From contig VTPC01091020.1 of NCBI GenBank assembly GCA_011009095.1, positions 49,136 through 113,135 on the forward strand: 64,000 nucleotides of DNA, read 5' to 3'. The DNA is from Ignelater luminosus. Lineage: Eukaryota; Arthropoda; Insecta; Coleoptera; Elateridae. The notes beneath the pieces are model-generated. The model searched no databases. It saw only the letters and a program-made list of their open reading frames with translations, and was not told where the DNA came from. Shown piece after piece: positions 36,315 through 46,100 of the stretch; position 1 is the first letter of the stretch, and each line of letters opens with the position of its first letter. The position numbers and the translations under genes are program-made.

Positions 36315-38141
36315 TTAACAGAAACAAATATTAATCAGTATTGGAAACTCAGTGAAACATAATATCTCTTTTACATCAATATTATTTTTGAATGTGTAAA
36401 TATCTTCACCATCACAGTTTTTTAAATCAGGATTTGGAAGAACAGCTATAATATCACCATTTCCAATTATAAATTCGTCATTCTTTACAGCTTTGAAAAT
36501 ATTTCGTGTGCTATTCACAGACTTCATACCCAGTACTACAATTCCTTCATCTGTTGATTCTTCAATTATTGCAACATACCTATATGTTGTCTTTTTTCCA
36601 CTTCCTCCTAGTACTTTAACCAACAAATATATTCCTTTTTCTAATTTCTTATTTGCTGAATAACATTCAGATTCGTCTCCGGTTTCTTCAGTAAGCTCGT
36701 TGTCAGAATCGTCGTGTAGTTGTAGTTCTGTTTCATCTTCTGAAGTTGATTCATTAGGAGCGGTTACACTTTTACCTGGCTCTACTTGAAGTCTTTGTCT
36801 TTTAATGTTCCGTCTTGAAGGTGTAGCCGTGAATCTTTGTTGTTGTAAGTAGTTTACTAAAACATTGTTAACAGAATTATTGTCAATGTCATCTTCTCCT
36901 GAAATCTTATTTAAAACTCGTTTTGAATCTAAAGGTACGATTCCTGTGGCTTTAAAAGAAGCGATTAAATCTTTTTTAATGGCGAAGGTACCACCTTCCC
37001 CTTTTTTATCCATTTCAATTAGAGAGCTAGCTAGTAATTGACCAAAATCCTTTTTATCGATTGATGTATAAGACGGATGTGACTGCTTCCATCTACATAG
37101 AGTTGACCTCCACGATGTCTTAAATGCTCTAAAAAACCCCACATCTAAAGGTTGTGTTAGATGTGTAGAGTTTTTTGGTAAACAAACAAAGGCAATATTG
37201 TTCTCTTCACATAACCGCAACACCTCATTGGTAAAATGGGATGATAAATTATCACCCAGCAAAACTTTTCTACCTTCTAGTTCTTTTGCATGAGGTAGAA
37301 AACATAAAGTGAACCAGTCACTAAATGTTTGGGCGTCTATCCATCCATGATGTGTGCGATTATATCTAGACCCTGATGCACAACATCGTTTGTTGCAGCA
37401 AGGAGGCCCTTTGGGGCCGTTCTCCGTCCACTAAACCCACAGCTTTTCAGATTTATAAATAACGTATGGAGGTAACAAATCGCCTGATGCCGACCCACAC
37501 ATCATTACAGAGGTAGCGCTCTTCGTAAAATTACAAATTCTTTCTGGGTATTTAGTACCACGCCGAAAGAGCATCTTTTTATTCCCTGGGTTGTCTTGCA
37601 AATTTGTCTCGTCGTAATTAAATATGTTGCACGGTGGAACATCTTGCAATGTTTTACGTAAGTTGTTAAAGTAATCTGTTATAATTTTTTTAGAAACAAA
37701 AGCTCGAGAACGTTTAATATTAGCAGCAAGTTTCTTTACAATTGCATTATTATGTCGTTTAATTAGTGAATACACCCAATCATTTCCTGGCAAATCATTT
37801 TTAAATGACGTAATAGTACGGCCCTGACTATCCAAATAATTTTTTGCTAATTGCCTTAGATCGGCTGTTTCTAACGGAAATCCCCATTCGCCACAAGTAC
37901 TTGCAGCAAAAAGAAAAGCTTTTTCTTCGTTAAATGTAAAGACAGTTTGTCCTCCATTTTTTCTTATATAACGTCCATGGTACTTATTGTGTAGTGTACC
38001 ATACGATATTTTGTATTCTCTAGCAGCTTTACGCAAACTCCAACCCCTTTCAATTACTTTTGATAAGGCCTGCTCGACATTCTCGCTACTGTAGTCTTTG
38101 TATTTTCTGGCACCTAATTTTCTCTTATATACACGTACCAT
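36315..38141 (-). pseudogene. pogo-like DDE_1 transposase with one internal amber codon
   Basis: A single frame of 609 codons runs from MVRVYKRKLG at 38141 to the stop at 36315-36317, interrupted once by TAG at 37431-37433 between KLWV and WTENGPKG. Domains in order: a Pipsqueak-type helix-turn-helix (residues about 17-55); a CENP-B-type DNA-binding helix-turn-helix (about 70-140); and a DDE_1 catalytic core. The core has NYDETN with Asp177, then LGDNLSSH and THLTQPLD, with 35 residues between the last two Asp. An acidic stretch (DDSDNELTEE) precedes a C-terminal domain found in related arthropod pogo-like proteins. Relatives have a variable residue at the stop position, so one substitution ended the frame. 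It could alternatively be suppressed, but nothing shows that. Confidence 0.88.
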
Positions 38142-38273
38142 TGTATTTACATTAGTCTAAAATAAAAAACAAATAGATACAGCAATAGAAACAACAATCA
38201 GCTAAGTAACAAATGATGGGGCCAAATTGATCAGCGATCAATCTCACCCCTCATGTGTGATCTATTTGACCCC

Positions 38274-38281
38274 GCCATCTT
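38274..38281 (+). promoter_or_regulatory. GCCATCTT motif upstream of pogo-like transposase
   Basis: On the transposase strand this reads AAGATGGCGG, an exact fit to the YY1/Pho-type core, 133 bp before the start codon. Its orientation is opposite to that in the mariners. Function is inferred. Confidence 0.25.
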
Positions 38282-38707
38282 AGTCGCAAAATTCCCGCCA
38301 ATGTGTAAAGTTTTCCGATTTTATAATCTACTATTCGGGTTAACGATAGATCAACTAAAACGTATATTTTGCGAAAATTACAAAAAATATTCTCAAATAA
38401 TACTTACCAATAAAAGTTCCTAAGTATGCAAAAGGTGTCAATTTCACACTATAAATTTCTAATTCTTGTTTTACAAAAATAATTGACAAAATGATCGATA
38501 CAATAATGCACGTCTCACAACTGAACATTCACTCATTGAATGTAATAAACGCAAGCGCAAACAAAAGGGTAATTATGGTATTGTATTTAAAAATACTTGG
38601 CGGGGAACTAGTGATCAATTTCGCTCCCGGAAATCAAATTCGCCCCAAACTACGGTAGTATTGTTTTAAGCAGCAAAGGCATAATAATTCTGGCAAAATA
38701 AACGTAC

Positions 38708-38880
38708 CTGAAACAAGTTTGAAGAACTGAAGACGGTAGCTGGAGATGAGAACGTTACGATCAAATTCTAACAGACACCCAAACAAAAAATTTGAAAAAC
38801 ATGCATAAAGACGATGTGCGTTTGAAGTCAACTTGACATCTCGTTAACTTCGTCAAATGTCAACATCAAGCACACACTTC
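38708..38880 (-). other. Candidate host first exon or promoter region
   Basis: On the minus strand a strong splice-donor match, CAG followed by GTACGT, ends a less AT-rich segment at 38708. About 140-155 bp upstream lies TTGACATTTGAC, the same 12-mer as in the 5' leader of the DD41D element (41897-41908). The frame MTSNAHRLYACF... (start 38831) crosses the donor but is not convincing as protein. The segment may be an untranslated first exon whose intron holds the pogo-like element. Confidence 0.25.
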
Positions 38881-39137
38881 AGGTTATAGACTAAATCTTA
38901 ACACAATTCTACCAACAATCAAGAATACTACTAAATTCCCAAGTCTGCTAATCAGTCACGAAATCACAAACTTTGCATTTTTAAATTCTTTTTGTTATAA
39001 CGTCTTTTAGACTTTAGCTAACAAATAAAAATGTGGTCAGTCACCTTATCACCGTGGGAAATCAAATAAATAAAGTCTGATCATACTAAGACTTTGACCT
39101 TGTTCTTATGCTGCCAAGTAAAATCAAGCCTTGATGG

Positions 39138-39256
39138 GTGGATGAGGTACTTTTTTTGATGTGCATTGTTTTCTAACGCAAGTAAGGATTAATCACCATT
39201 CCGCATGCCGCTGGAGTTTCGTAGATCAAGCAATAAATTCTATAATACCGAGTCCA
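39138..39256 (+). repeat. 119-bp interspersed repeat, copy 2
   Basis: Same unit and orientation as 33083-33201, starting GTGGATGAGGTAC and ending ATAATACCGAGTCCA. Six kilobases and the pogo-like element separate the copies. Confidence 0.85.
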
Positions 39257-40493
39257 CACTGACTAAATTCTCAAAAAGAAAAACAGTAAAGTGACACTCT
39301 AAACAACTTTACTTATTTCGCAGAGGCTGGTTTGTTAAAAGATTTTAATAATTATAATTTCTACAGAAAAATGATCTTGTCAGCAAATCTTTAACTAATA
39401 AATAATTATTTGCCTTGAATCAACAATGCAAAATGGTACAAAATAGAGTATACTCTAACAGCTAAATAACCTAGACATGATTAGTAAATGAAGTTTATTT
39501 TAAGTAATTGCTGTAGCATACTCAGGGATACTCAGTACACCCATCTTAAAGTTTTTTTTAAGGTAGATAAGAAAAAATGCAATCAAGATAAAAAATCCAA
39601 AATTGATTACACCATTTATCTATTTGTATACGTCAGAAACCCTTGTAATCGATTGTGCTAGCAAAAGCAAACCAAATTAAAAATTTTAAAGGTAAATAAG
39701 TTATTTATTGGTTTACGGCGAATAGCAGAGACCATATTAACATAATCTTTGTAATCTTCCAATAAGAACTGAAAATACACTATCTAATGAAATTTCTCTC
39801 ATTACAACGTTTTTTAAAATCTGTGAAATATTAAAGTGATACTAAATTGTAAGCACAAATACATCATCACAAGTAACTCTCAACGATGCAAGATGCTCTA
39901 ATGGTTTCCAGTCTTGAAACAAATTAAGTAGATAGGTCATTTAAAAACTATATGTATAAAGTAAACAAAACACTATGAGAAATAACTTGGGCTAAACCGG
40001 AGCTATTAATATAGCTTGCTTTAGAGTTCATGGTACGTCAAAAGTAAGCCTAGATAACGCAAAACGTCTAATAGTTGTCTGTTTAAAAGCAACTCAGTGG
40101 TATTTAAATCAAATAGGCGCACCATTTAAAAAGAGACATGTGTAAGTTATATCTTCGTAGTGAAACAACATATTAGCGGAAATATTTTTTCTGTAGTATG
40201 TCAGTATAATTCTCCAATATCTATCTCGTGTTTACTGTTTCTTCACAGACATTTAGAAATAAAAAGCAAAAGCAATTGCCCGAACTTGCACTATTTCTCA
40301 ATATCTTATTGTTTAAATAGCAAACTTTGAATTTTGAACACACTGTATATAGTTAACGTTGTTAACCTAAGGTAACAATAAATAAATTTACGCAAATATA
40401 ACATCACTACTTATAACAATCCTAGTGATTTTCGTGTCCTTATTTACGAATGCAAAGCTGCTCTACTCTTTTCTATTATTCAGTAGGCATACC
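39257..40493. other. AT-rich sequence, nothing recognised
   Basis: No open frame, repeat pair or RNA gene was recognised. Confidence 0.5.
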
Positions 40494-40560
40494 TACGAGA
40501 GTGGTCTGAAAAGTTTCCGACCTAACAAAGATACAAAACATTTTTTCTAAAAATTTTTTT

Positions 40561-41610
40561 TTATTTTTCAACATAGTCTCCTTGTAACTCTACACACTTC
40601 TCCCAGCGATGCTCCCATCTCTGTAACCCGTCCAAATAGTACTCGGCATTTTTCTCTGCAAAATAACTGTTCACGAAGGTGATTGCTTCTTTATTTGACG
40701 AAAATCTTTGTCCTCCGAGCGCAATTTTTAGATGAGGGAACAAAAAGAAGTTGCTTGGGGCTAGATCTGGTGAGTAAGGCGGATGGTCAAGCAGTTCAAA
40801 CCGTAATTCATGGATTTTCGCCATGGCAACCGCTGAGGTGTGAGACGGTGCGTTGTCTTGGTGAAACAGGATTTTCTTTTTCTGCAAATGTGGCCGTTTT
40901 TTCGCAAGTTCTGCCTTCAGCTTGTCAAGTAATGATGCATAGTATGATCCTGTAATGATTTTTCCTTTTTGAAGATAATCGATTAAAATAACTCCATGAC
41001 TATCCCAAAAAACAGTCGCCATCACTTTCCCAGCCGAAAAAACAGTTTTTGCTTTTTTTGGAGCCGGTTCCCCCTTTGCAGTCCACTGTTTGGACTGTAT
41101 TTTTGTTTCGGGCGTATAATGGTGTATCCAAGTTTCATCTACAGTAATTAATCGGCGCCAAAACTCGGATTTATTTCGCCTAAACTGCGCCAAAAGAGCG
41201 TTGGAAATATTCATTCGAACACGTTTTTGGTCTAACGTGAGCAAACGCGGCACCCAACGCGCGGACAGCTTTCTCATGCCTAAATGTTGATTTAATATGT
41301 GACAAACACGTTCTTTTGACATGTTCATAACCTCTGCTATCTCTCTCACTTTAATTCGGCGGTCGTCTAGCACCATTTGGTGAACTTTGGCGATGTTTTC
41401 GTCGGTAGTTGCAGTTTTTGGACGTCCCGAACGTTCATCGTCTCCCAAGCTCTTACGGCCACGTTTAAATTCAGCAGCCCAAAATTTCACTGTGGTAAAT
41501 GATGGTGCAGAGTCCCCATACACAGAATCCAACTCATCTTTTATTTGCGAAGGCGTATTGCCTTTCAAAAACAAATATTTAATGACAGCTCGATACTCGA
41601 TTTTGTCCAT
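40561..41610 (-). CDS. mariner family C transposase, open but third catalytic Asp changed to Asn
   Basis: The frame is uninterrupted. I chose the start MDKIEYRAVI at 41610, giving 349 residues; an in-frame ATG six codons upstream adds residues without mariner similarity. Two helix-turn-helix regions occupy about residues 1-110, separated by SGRPKTATT. The WVPRLL linker is at 119-124. Asp158 (VDET) and Asp252 (HQDNAPSH) are present. The third catalytic position reads PDLAPSN: Asn287 (codon AAC) stands where copy 1 and other mariners have Asp. In mariner-type transposases this residue binds the catalytic metal, so the protein is expected to bind ends but not cut. Length and the rest of the sequence look normal. 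Confidence 0.92.
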   Translation of the reverse strand: MDKIEYRAVIKYLFLKGNTPSQIKDELDSVYGDSAPSFTTVKFWAAEFKRGRKSLGDDERSGRPKTATTDENIAKVHQMVLDDRRIKVREIAEVMNMSKERVCHILNQHLGMRKLSARWVPRLLTLDQKRVRMNISNALLAQFRRNKSEFWRRLITVDETWIHHYTPETKIQSKQWTAKGEPAPKKAKTVFSAGKVMATVFWDSHGVILIDYLQKGKIITGSYYASLLDKLKAELAKKRPHLQKKKILFHQDNAPSHTSAVAMAKIHELRFELLDHPPYSPDLAPSNFFLFPHLKIALGGQRFSSNKEAITFVNSYFAEKNAEYYLDGLQRWEHRWEKCVELQGDYVEK

Positions 41611-41668
41611 TTTCACAAAAAAACTCACATCAACTCACTCAAACGACTGTTACATAAAAACTGCGCGT

Positions 41669-41680
41669 CCAAAATGGCTG
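41669..41680 (-). promoter_or_regulatory. GCCATTTTGG motif upstream of mariner C transposase
   Basis: CAGCCATTTTGG on the transposase strand lies about 60-70 bp before the start. It is also present in copy 1 (20697-20708) and copy 3 (63937-63948). In all three it follows a TGTTGACAG block about 20 bases further upstream. Function is inferred. Confidence 0.3.
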
Positions 41681-41896
41681 AAACTTTGGTGAGTAACTGT
41701 CAACAGATGAACAACGAAATTCAGTAGCTTTTATTTACGAGTGCTGCCATCTTCACGTTGAGGTCGGAAACTTTTCAGACCACCCTCGTAAGTCTTACAC
41801 CTGGAGATAAACGCTAACTAAAGGGTTTTCCAATAAGAGGTTTTATTTTGAATAGCCCGCTATTTCGGTAGATGTCACTTTTGAAGCTATAGTTTT

Positions 41897-41926
41897 TTGA
41901 CATTTGACAAGTAGAAACTACGCCAT
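41897..41926 (+). promoter_or_regulatory. TTGACATTTGACA and GCCAT motifs upstream of DD41D transposase
   Basis: TTGACATTTGACA is followed by CGCCATTAAT directly before the start codon at 41935. The combination repeats what is seen in the mariner families. Function is inferred. Confidence 0.3.
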
Positions 41927-41934
41927 TAATAAAT

Positions 41935-43020
41935 ATGGAACGATACACGCTTCAACAACGCATTGAAATTATTAAAATTCACTATAAAAATGGTGAAAAT
42001 TTGGCAGAGACGGTTCGTAAAACTCGAACATTTTTGGGTCACCGTGAAGCACCTTGTCGGACCGCAATACAGAAATTGGTGAAAAAATTCGAGCTCTTGG
42101 GACAAGTTAGTGATGTGAAGAATAAAACCCGCGCACGTCGCTCAAGAACAGCCGAGAATATTGCTGTTGTAGCCGAAAGTGTTAAAGAAAACCCAGGTTT
42201 GTCCATTCCTCGTCCTTCTTTGGAATTAGCCATTCCACAAACGTCATTACACCGTATTTTGCATAAAGATTTGGGTCTTGAGGCTTATAAAGTCCAGTTA
42301 ACACAAGAACTCAAGCCGGCCGATCATCAACAACGTCGTGTCTTTGCTGATTGGGTCGTTGAAATGCATGAAAATGATCCAGAATTCCATCGAAAAATCA
42401 TCTTGAGTGATGAGGCCCATTTCCACCTCGGTGGCTTCGTCAACAAGCAAAATTGTCGGATCTGGGGCTCAGAAAATCCAAGAGTTATTGTTGAAAAGTC
42501 TCTCTATCCTCAACGTGTGACTGTTTGGTGCGGTTTATGGTCCGGCGGAGTCATTGGACCTTACTTTTTCGAAAATGAGGCTGGAGCAACAGTTACGGTG
42601 ACTGGATTGCGCTATCGAGAGATGATTAACGATTTTTTATGGCCGGAATTGGATGGTATTGATCTGGACAACGTTTACTTTCAACAAGACGGCGCTACGT
42701 GCCACACAAGCAACGAAACCATTGATCTTTTACGGAAAAAGTTTCCGGACCGTGTTATCTCTCGAAGAGGTGATCACAATTGGCCACCGAGATCTTGTGA
42801 TTTAACACCTTGCGACTTCTTTCTTTGGGGCCACGTGAAAGAGAAGGTCTACGCCAACAGCCCAGCGTCGATTCAAGACCTCAAAGATGGAATTCGTGAG
42901 GCTATCGAGGACATAGGGCAGCCACTTTGCGATTTGGTTATGGAAAATTTCATGAAAAGGATATTGTCCTGTAAGCGTGGTCGTGGTGGTCATTTGCCTG
43001 ATGTTATTTTCCACTATTAA
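41935..43020 (+). CDS. DD41D-type transposase, intact
   Basis: A 361-residue protein with no stop or frameshift, starting MERYTLQQRI. Residues 1-110 form the DNA-binding part (a helix-turn-helix with FLGHREAPCRTAIQKLVKKF, then a basic linker TRARRSRTAENI). The catalytic core shows LSDEAHF with Asp159, FQQDGATCH with Asp252, and DLTPCDFFLWG with Asp294. The 41 residues between the last two Asp define DD41D, the class first known from the rosa elements of tephritid flies. The LSDEAHF and LTPCDFFLWG blocks are typical of that family. With an open frame and near-identical ends, it could be active. Confidence 0.92.
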   Translation: MERYTLQQRIEIIKIHYKNGENLAETVRKTRTFLGHREAPCRTAIQKLVKKFELLGQVSDVKNKTRARRSRTAENIAVVAESVKENPGLSIPRPSLELAIPQTSLHRILHKDLGLEAYKVQLTQELKPADHQQRRVFADWVVEMHENDPEFHRKIILSDEAHFHLGGFVNKQNCRIWGSENPRVIVEKSLYPQRVTVWCGLWSGGVIGPYFFENEAGATVTVTGLRYREMINDFLWPELDGIDLDNVYFQQDGATCHTSNETIDLLRKKFPDRVISRRGDHNWPPRSCDLTPCDFFLWGHVKEKVYANSPASIQDLKDGIREAIEDIGQPLCDLVMENFMKRILSCKRGRGGHLPDVIFHY

Positions 43021-43137
43021 CGGCATACCTTCCTCTTTATAATGAAATAAACATCCGATCATTTATATTAAAAAATGGCACTTTTCTTTGAATATCAAAA
43101 TAACACCTCTTATTGGAAAACCCTTTATAATTAAAAT

Positions 43138-46100
43138 TGCTGTAGGTACTTCATAATTTCAAGACTTTAATTAGGTTCATCAAACACTTATCGAGATGTT
43201 TCCAAAAGTGAATCCCAAAGTAACCTAAAGCTACATTTTGACAAATTCACAAAATTAAGTGTATTTAGACTTCTATACATACATACATATTTTATATATA
43301 TATTGCTGCGGATCTTGACCAGTTGAGAAAAAAAGTTTGAAAACTTTAAAGGTTGGTAAAAATTCAGTAAGAACGTAGCATTTTATTTGCACAATGATTT
43401 TGAATTTCATTATACATTGTTCAATTTTATTTATTGATTTTATTGTTCTCACATCAATCTTGGAATTTCTAAAAAGAAAACTAGTGAAATAACTTGAATG
43501 ATTTATTTACTTTTTTATAAAACTCTTTGTAACCTTAGCACTGTGGGTCCAACTACATGAAAGACTGGTCAAAATTCAAATTTTTTAAGTTTACGGAAAC
43601 GCCCCGGAAGTTGACTTTTATGACACTGCAATAATTTGTCCTTTCAGGGGTACAGATATTTTTGGGGTGCATATGGTGTTACTTGAGATACAGATGGTCT
43701 TAGTTGATTCTTGCATCTGCATTGAATCTAAACGTTTTTTGCAGTGAAAACGCAGCGGCCGTTTATATCTAATTTAATTTAATTGTTAAAGTTAATTCGA
43801 TAGTTTAATTATGTCTCGAGTACATGCAGGTAAGCACTATACAATGCATATTTTTATTAATAATAATTTTAGGATAATATAATGTTTTAAGTGTAAGTTT
43901 TGTGCTCATGCATATGAATATATCCCATGACAGAAATCATTATTTGGCAAGTCGTACAAAATTTCTCTTGCAAGCTCTTGTTTAGATTTTTTAATAAGGT
44001 GTAGTTTATGCTATAGACAACATAATATAAAAAAATCAGCTGCTACTTTGTGCAAGTTTTACCAATATCAGTTGTTTTTATAGGCAGTGCATGAAACTGG
44101 CTGCTCATAAAAAAATTTCATATCTTTAAAATATTTCAATAATTTCTAATATTAGTTGAGTTTTAACTGTAATCTTTTATTACTATTAATATACTCATAA
44201 ATTAATCTAATTAATTGTTAAATTAATTGGTAAAGAACATTAGGCAAAATCGAATTTGGCTGTACAAAAATAAAAAAGGGGTTATGTTGAAAGAAATGCT
44301 AAATCCGAAATGTATTTAATTTTTAATTTGATATTCTAGAAAAACTAACAGAAGCAAAAAAATTAAATCAAACAGCATGTTTGAATTATAAAAAGTTTAT
44401 GATCTGCAATTTTTTAAAAAAAATATTACGTTATTTAAATGATGCGTCACTGTAAAAGAATGCCTAATTTCGCCAAGTTGCGTTGTGCATCAACAACTGC
44501 ATGCAACAAAATCAAGGTTATGATATACAGTCATCCACAAAAATAATGTCTCGATCTCAATGAGTAAAAAGCACGTTATAAAGCTATCTTGCTAATCAGA
44601 TATTAGATTACATTTTACATTATGATGTGTCATTTTAATTATTTTAGATCAAGCATTTTTAGAAAAATCAAAAATAAAATGATGATACATTTGTTATTTA
44701 CCATTATAAAAAAAAATAAAACTGCATTAACGTCAATTTGTAAAAATTATTTTTATTATTAATAATACTCAGATAATTCGCAGCTGATAACAAGACGCCA
44801 GAAGATTATCATGCGCATTTTTTCTAAAAAATACAATGATTTTAATATTGTGATATGCTTTTACGTCATTCTGTTTTTGCAAGTCAGCAAGCAATTCCAT
44901 TTAAAAAAGGTACCTACAGACCACATTTAAGTTAGTGAAACAGTAGAGTTGAAAAGGAAGTTAGAAAAAGGCAGTGAGTTCAAATTATAGTAGTAATTAC
45001 CTTTTTGAAATTCCAAGAACTGAAGCACTAGGAGTCAAAATTATTGTGCAAATAAATTGCTACATTTTTAGTGACTTCTTAGCAACTTTTACACTTTCAA
45101 AATTTCATTTAAATTTGCAAATGAGCCGAAAATCATAGCAATACATAGATACAAATAAATCTTGTTGATTTAACAGAATATTTTTATGGATTAATAAATT
45201 AAGGTGTAAACAACTTTGATTGTAATTTTTCATAGAAAACCTTTTTTAATTACATTCTGGTAAGCACAAGAGTTCAACGGTATTTGGGAAGACATTGACA
45301 TTAGTGTTTTATTTGATGTGTATTTGGTTTTCTAAGGATTAAATGCAAATTAAATCGTGGTAAAATAATATTTATATAAAATACAACCCCCATCTTCGGT
45401 TAAATGAGCGACTTGCGACAACATTGTTTAATCCGTAAACAATGTAGCAATTACGAGAAGCTAAAGGAGAAACGACAAATATCTTTATCTCCCTGTGTGT
45501 GTATATAAGAAAGTATAAGGGAGAATTTCTATTTTATCTCCGTTTTCACTCCCATCTTTGTTATCATTTAATATTAGGTTTTCATTTAATTATTTCTGTT
45601 GCATTGTTTACTCTATAGAAACAGAAAATGCTACAATAAAAACCATAAACATTTATTTTACATGGAAAGCGTCTGTGATCTGTTGTTTGATTATCAAATA
45701 CAAAATTACAAACGTAATGAGTGTAAAGTAATAGTTTGCATTATTAAATTATTCTATCATGTTGAAAATCTATTGATATTTTAATTAAAATTTATACTTG
45801 TAAAATGAGTTAGATGTTGTTCAAATGTTAAAATTAAGTTTTACATTTTCAAATAACACCTAACTAAACCGTACATTTTATTTAATGCCTCGAGGGTGGT
45901 ATACACAGTGAAATTCAAAACCAATCAGAAGTAAATATGTCAAACAATTATTAATTGGATTTTATAAATCGTACAAAAACAAGAAAAAATTGTTATTTCC
46001 TAATGATTTTATTTTATTATTAAGAAATTTCAAAATAGTATACAGCTGAAGTATCGCCTACTTCTTTTGGTCACAACTCTGTTATGACTGGGTATTAATA

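Larger units (their letters stand above)
35837..38655 (-). mobile_element. pogo-like element, nearly complete (2.8 kb)
   Basis: The inverted repeats begin CCGTAGTTTGGGGC at both ends, with TA duplications at 35835-35836 and 38656-38657. The element carries a single long transposase frame on the minus strand. It also has about nine copies of a subterminal motif of the type GGGGCCAAATTGATCA (see findings). Size, TA target and a transposase with HTH_psq plus DDE_1 architecture place it with pogo/Tigger elements. Confidence 0.9.
40496..41788 (-). mobile_element. mariner element, family C, copy 2
   Basis: The inverted repeats are CGAGAGTGGTCTGAAAAG (left, one change) and CGAGGGTGGTCTGAAAAG (right, minus strand). 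TA duplications lie at 40494-40495 and 41789-41790. It is full length and collinear with copy 1 at 19527-20816. Confidence 0.94.
41821..43135 (+). mobile_element. DD41D (rosa-like) ITm element, apparently complete
   Basis: The ends are AAGGGTTTTCCAATAAGAGG on both strands, with one mismatch in roughly the first 30 bp. TA duplications lie at 41819-41820 and 43136-43137. The 1.3-kb element holds one intact transposase gene. It lies 32 bp from mariner C copy 2. Confidence 0.92.
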
